Part shown: positions 59,736 to 64,000 of the stretch, piece after piece
Position numbering within the stretch: position 1 is the first letter of the stretch
How the letters are laid out: every line of letters starts with the position of its first letter
NCBI GenBank assembly: GCA_050084985.1
Contig: JBITNC010000001.1
Span: forward strand, 30,318,001 to 30,382,000
Source: Nageia nagi
Taxonomy: Eukaryota > Pinophyta
DNA: 64,000 nt
Reading direction: 5' to 3'
Notes under the pieces: generated by a model
Databases searched by the model: none
What the model was told of the DNA's origin: nothing
What the model saw: the letters and a program-made list of their open reading frames with translations, nothing else
Translations under genes and position numbers: made by a program

Positions 59736-62700
59736 TTTAGAAGCTCCTCTTCACATCTTTGGTGTGGAAGCTTTTCTTCATTATTCAACTTACTTTTTTA
59801 CTATGAGGTAAAATCAAAAAAATATATAATGTTCTTCATTTTGTCTTTTGGGCTTATTTTGCTATTGCTACTAACATATTACTTGCTATGTGTTAGTCTT
59901 TTTTTTTTTAAATATGGCTAACAAAGTTGCATTTATTTATAACTCTCTATATTACTTGCAATTTTTCACTACAATTTTTTTTTAAAAGGGGGATTAATAT
60001 CAAAATAGCATTATGTTTGAAACAAGTATGTATGTTACATATTATTGTTATATTGCTAACATTATTTAAATGTTGGTTGCTATTTTTTTTCTCAAACATA
60101 TATTGTTGCTATTTTTTATTTTTTTTTTAATTGAAAGTAACAATAATATACTAGGAGCACCAAACTTAGCTCAATCTATAATTTTATTCATATATTGATA
60201 TAAATAAAAATTACAAAATTGATTTAACTCAAAATTCATTATGAGATATTAAAATAATTAATTCCACCCTTCTTGCATGTAGCTCTCTTGTGCACCATGA
60301 CCTACTAATGGTCTAGCCTTCTCTCACTACCCTTCACCCTCGTCAAGCCTTGACCATTTTTTATTTCTTACTAATGGTAGCTATAGGGTTTTGTGGCATG
60401 GATGATAGACATTTTTAAACTATCTCTTGCAACCTTGTGTTGCCTCTACCTTCATGGTTTTTTGATGCCTCCCTCTCCTTACCACCTTCAATTTGTCACT
60501 CTCCAAAATTGAGCTATCCAACCTCAGTATTCATGCTCTGGTTAGAGAGCCAATAGCTAACTTTGGAACGTTTGCTAGTATTCTCATTTCTTCATGAAGA
60601 AGATAAGGGGATGCTATATAAAGTTTTCTTCCATATCTCAAAGTCATCACCTTCTCTAAAATCCAAATATCAAAGCCCATGTGAATTATTTCTCCTCCTC
60701 TCCATTGCACTCCTCACATGGCCCTCTTTGATATCTCTATCTTCGAGCCATTCTTAACTGCTACTGATACTTTACAGTACTCTTAATGCATAGCATCCAA
60801 GCAAATATTTCTAAACTCAACTCTTGTGGATGGATCCACACACCCGAAAATGATTACCTTAAGTGCCTTTTAGAACCCCATAGGTGTGCCTTCACTATCA
60901 AATGTCACTCATCATTTCTCTAGTTTAAGTATCTTACTTCTCTTGGCAGGTGGATTGTTGGTTTTCCCATTGCGATCACCAATGAAGGAAGCAACCCTAC
61001 ACAAATTAACTCCTCCACCTCCCTTGCATACCCATCTTACATTGTCCTCCCAATCTACTAACATGGAAAAAGTAAAAGGAGACCTTGTGTGTAGCCTTGC
61101 TTGTATTACTTGCTTATTTTGGGGTATTTAATTATTTACTTGCTTACTTGTTTTGGGGCATTTAATTGTTCACTTGCTTGCTTGACTTTATTTAAAAAAA
61201 AAAACATCATCTCTCACCTACCAACTTAATTGCATAAAGTGGCTGAGGATTTCTTCCCTTTATTTAATTCCTTGTAGGATTTATAGATAGGTTAAAAGAT
61301 GGTACTTTAAACTTTTTTTAAGCACTTTTCTTTAGTCAAGAATTTGATTTGCTTAAACCATCATTACTTTAGGTTGAACTCATTAACTATGATGAGTTAT
61401 CTTTTTAAAAAGAATGAAGGGTCAAAACTAAAAAAATTAGTTCAAGTAATAATACTTTTAGATATATGGTATTAAGGAGAAATTTTTGCATTGATAGGAA
61501 TACAATTTTTTTAAAAGTATAAACTTGACATTTTTTAAGTGATAAATTTGTTTGCTTGCAATTTGTTTTTACTATACTAAGCATTTATTGAAGTAATCTT
61601 TCTTTTTAAGTAAAAAAAGGGGAAATATTTATGAATCTCTTTACTTAAACATTTAGATTCTTTATGCTTAAAGTACGTATTTATCACTTAGAAACTTTTA
61701 TACTTGTGCAATTGATACATGCTTATGCTTAGTACTTAAAATTTTATGCATGCTTAATACTTATTTGTTAAGTTAAATACATGCTTTTGCTTAAATGATA
61801 CATGTTTAGTACTTAAATGTTTAAGTTAATGATACTTGCTTAGAGCTTAAATTTCGTAAGTTAATGCTTACTACTTAAAAGTTAAAAGAATGCTTAGTAC
61901 TTATGTTTAGTACTTAATTTCTTAATTTATGATGTAATTTACTTCTTTATGCAAAATGGACTTATGCAAAATTAGGAATGATATAAAGATGTCCTTTAAG
62001 GTTAGTAAAAAAAATCCATTGGACACTTAGGTTTCAAATTTTAAATAGATGATATTTTATTTATGCTCTTTACTTTATGTTTTATTTTCTTTTAATTTAT
62101 TTGCTTATGTAAATAAAAATGCAAATATTGATATGAGTAACCCTCTAAAATGAACACACCAACATGTACATTCTACATCATTACTTGTTTGGGGAGCCAT
62201 GAGGTGAGAACAGGTATATTAGAGCCTTTAAGTGCAATGATCCAAATGATGAAAAGTTTGTATTTCTTAATTGCCCTTAAGTTCTCTATTAGTATACACA
62301 CATCCATTTAGGGATTATCTTGATAACCTAGGAGGAAAACTTAAAACTTGATCAAGATTAATAATTTGGTTGATCTAATAAATGTCATAACTTTAAAAAA
62401 TAGTAGTTACTTCTCCTTGTGAGAAAGTATAAAACTAACCAAGATGAACTAGTTGAGGATTGGAAGTACTTGGACTCCTCTTGTGTAAGCAATCCAGGTG
62501 AAAGCCTAATTATAGATAAGAAAACAAGTCTCAACAATGTCACTCTACCTCTATAGTTCTTAAAATGAGAAATGTATTTGGGAAAAATGGATTATTATTT
62601 GAATTGTAAAATATTTGCACTAGTAAAATAAATCATGCATATTTTTTATATTAAAATTAACATGTATTATTTACTTGGTTAAAAATTAACATATAATATT

Positions 62701-62745
62701 TTTATTGAACCACATGCTTATTATTTCATATTTTTTATGTAGCAA
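59736..62745 (+). other. Element E leader
   Basis: Non-coding 3.0-kb leader. Positions 60240-61130 are pyrimidine-rich with small open frames (60563-60757, 60886-61131) that show no motif. Positions 61640-61930 repeat 'gcttagtacttaaa' and 'tgcttaa' words at least eight times, as a degenerate short repeat. No gene is supported before gag. Confidence 0.5.
61640..61930. repeat. Degenerate 'ttagtacttaaa' repeat
   Basis: Words of the form tgctta(g)tacttaaa recur at roughly 20-50-base intervals (for example 61725, 61750, 61808, 61865, 61895, 61908). The spacing is irregular. This looks like decayed tandem repetition in the E leader. Confidence 0.5.
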
Positions 62746-63720
62746 ATGAAAGACTACTTTTTACCCAAATACATTCTTGATGTTTTTAGCTTTGGTATTT
62801 GGGAAATTCAGATAAAATTTGAATTGTAGGTAAGGAAGCTTTGGCAAATAGTGAGTGAAAACCTTGTACCTCCTACAAATGAGAAGGCACTAGAGTCTTA
62901 CAACACAAAGAATTAGTTAGCAACTTCCATGATTTACTATGTATTTTAGATATGCTCCAAATGATTTCCTCTTCAACCATGGCAAAGAAAGCTTGGGATA
63001 AGCTTAAGAAAATCTACTTTGGTTCAAATTTTTCAAAAAGGTTTATCATTCTCCAAAATTGCTTCAAACTCATCAAGGAGAAGATGAAAATATTGCCATC
63101 TACTTGAACAAAATAATTGACCTAAGAACTCAACTTGTTGCTTGTGGATACAATTAGATCAATGATGAGTTCATGGTCTTTATCATTCTTCAAATTTTTA
63201 TTCAAAGTTTGAAAATTTTATAATGGTTATAAAAATAAAGCTTGATGATGAAGAAGTCTTCTCCTTGAGAACCTTTTTAAGCACCTTTTGAAGCATGAAG
63301 ATACCCTTAACAATATGGTGCTAATTTTTTCTCCAAGGATAATAATGTTGCTCTTGGAGAAATCAAAATCTTTTTTAAAAAAAGTTCAACCATAAAAAGA
63401 AATTTTATCCTTCTTCCTCCAAAAGGTTTGAGAAAAGAGGCTATACAATAATGGCAACAATAAGAACAATAGCAGGAATAATGACAACAACAATCATTTC
63501 AAGCAAAGAGAGGGAAAAAGCAAAATAAATAATCCTTATCTTAAAAAAAAGTTTGATGGTAATTGTAACTATTGTGGCATCTATGGTCACAAATAAGTTT
63601 ATTACTACAAAAAAAAGAGAGAAAAATAAAAAAGCAATGGAAATATAAAAAAATTCAAAGGAAAGAAGAATATTCAAGTTGGTTTTTTTGCAGCAATCTA
63701 CTCCATGTCTCACATTTTTT
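62746..63720 (+). pseudogene. Element E gag remnant with zinc knuckle
   Basis: The start is ATG at 62746 (MKDYFLPKYILDVFSFGIWE), the usual Copia gag N-terminus. The reading then passes through VRKLWQIVSENL, MAKKAWDKLKKIYFGSNFSK and LQNCFKLIKEKMKIL. In other frames follow FENFIMVIKIKLDDEEVFSL and a Lys/Asn-rich stretch. The knuckle near 63560-63605 reads CNYCGIYGHK, a stop, VYYY. The first two Cys and the His are kept, but the last Cys is Tyr and the preceding Glu is a stop. Element D lost the opposite end of the same knuckle. Confidence 0.75.
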
Positions 63721-64000
63721 CATTTGATTGGATTTGTTGACTCTAGTTATACTAATCACCTATGCTTTGAAAATGAAAAGTTTGAGAACTTTCATAAGTA
63801 CAAAAAATATTCAATTGTGATAAATGATAACTCTACCTTTGAAGGCCAAGGAATTGGAAGTGTGTTGATTCATAGGAAGGTTCTTAACAATGTGCTCTAT
63901 GTTCCTAAGCTTAGGATAAACCTTATCTTCATGATCCAAGTTGCTAGAAAAGGATATTTTTTTGAATTCAATTCTCAATCCTGGTGCATTAAGAAAGGAT
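63721..64000 (+). pseudogene. Element E protease / pre-integrase remnant (incomplete at the window end)
   Basis: The block at 63730-63760 reads FVDSSYTNHLCFE. Copia proteases have D-S-G-C-T-N-H here, so the catalytic-site Gly is Ser and the next Cys is Tyr. One open frame then continues to the window edge: ENFHKYKKYSIVINDNSTFE, GQGIGSVLIHRKVLNNVLYV, PKLRINLIFMIQVARKGYFF, then EFNSQSWCIKKG. This is the well-conserved Copia protease-to-pre-integrase segment. Confidence 0.8.

Larger units (their letters stand above)
59271..64000 (+). mobile_element. Element E: Ty1/Copia retrotransposon, cut off by the window end
   Basis: The 5' LTR (59271-59719) is followed by a good primer-binding site, a 3.0-kb leader, gag and the start of the protease region. 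It belongs to the same family as D: the LTR start (ttggaatgtataatgc), the knuckle (CGIYGH) and the leader are shared. It is inserted in element C. Integrase, RT and the 3' LTR must lie to the right of the window. The visible coding parts have stops and frameshifts but keep longer coherent blocks than D. Confidence 0.8.

Overview
The window is nuclear DNA of a seed plant with a large, repeat-filled genome. It is AT-rich and depleted of CpG outside a few patches. Almost everything recognisable is decayed LTR retrotransposon, SINE, LINE or pseudogene, and I found no intact host gene. The long elements, old LTRs and degraded MYB would suit a gymnosperm, but this is inference.

Layout. 1-8.28 kb: an old host island. 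It holds an unidentified coding-like remnant (about 0.5-1.0 kb), a broken R2R3-MYB gene of the MIXTA-like (subgroup 9) type at 1694-2691, a LINE reverse-transcriptase pseudogene at 3.4-5.4 kb, and a second partial copy of the same MYB at 5.49-6.44 kb. 8.285-21.838 kb: LTR element 'A' (+). Its LTRs are about 0.8 kb and it has gag remnants but no pol. Behind gag lies an ORF on the opposite strand related to the plant mobile domain (PMD). This antisense ORF is interrupted by a small Copia-like element 'F' (16.008-18.803 kb), which carries a 36-bp GC-rich minisatellite. 21.843-40.763 kb: element 'G1' (+), a 18.9-kb Ty3/Gypsy element. Its order is gag, protease, RT, RNase H with a second RNase H-like domain, and integrase, which points to the Tat lineage. 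It is followed by another antisense PMD-like ORF. G1 sits exactly in the 3' target-site duplication of A, so the 5-bp duplication of A (ATAGA) reads across G1. 41.875-57.289 kb: element 'D' (-), a Ty1/Copia element flanked by a perfect 5-bp duplication (aggtc), with an oversized leader. 57.658-59.270 kb: the 3' end of a relative of A on the minus strand ('C'). 59.271 kb to the right edge: element 'E' (+), a relative of D inserted into C and cut off by the window end.

The most notable pattern is that two different Gypsy-type elements each carry an antisense ORF downstream of their sense genes, built as PMD-like core then acidic tract, with a coiled-coil stretch visible in A. All copies are riddled with frameshifts and stops, many of them TAG where the family has Gln. 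That fits old methylated DNA losing cytosines. Nothing here should encode a working protein, and the interest is in the architecture and history.
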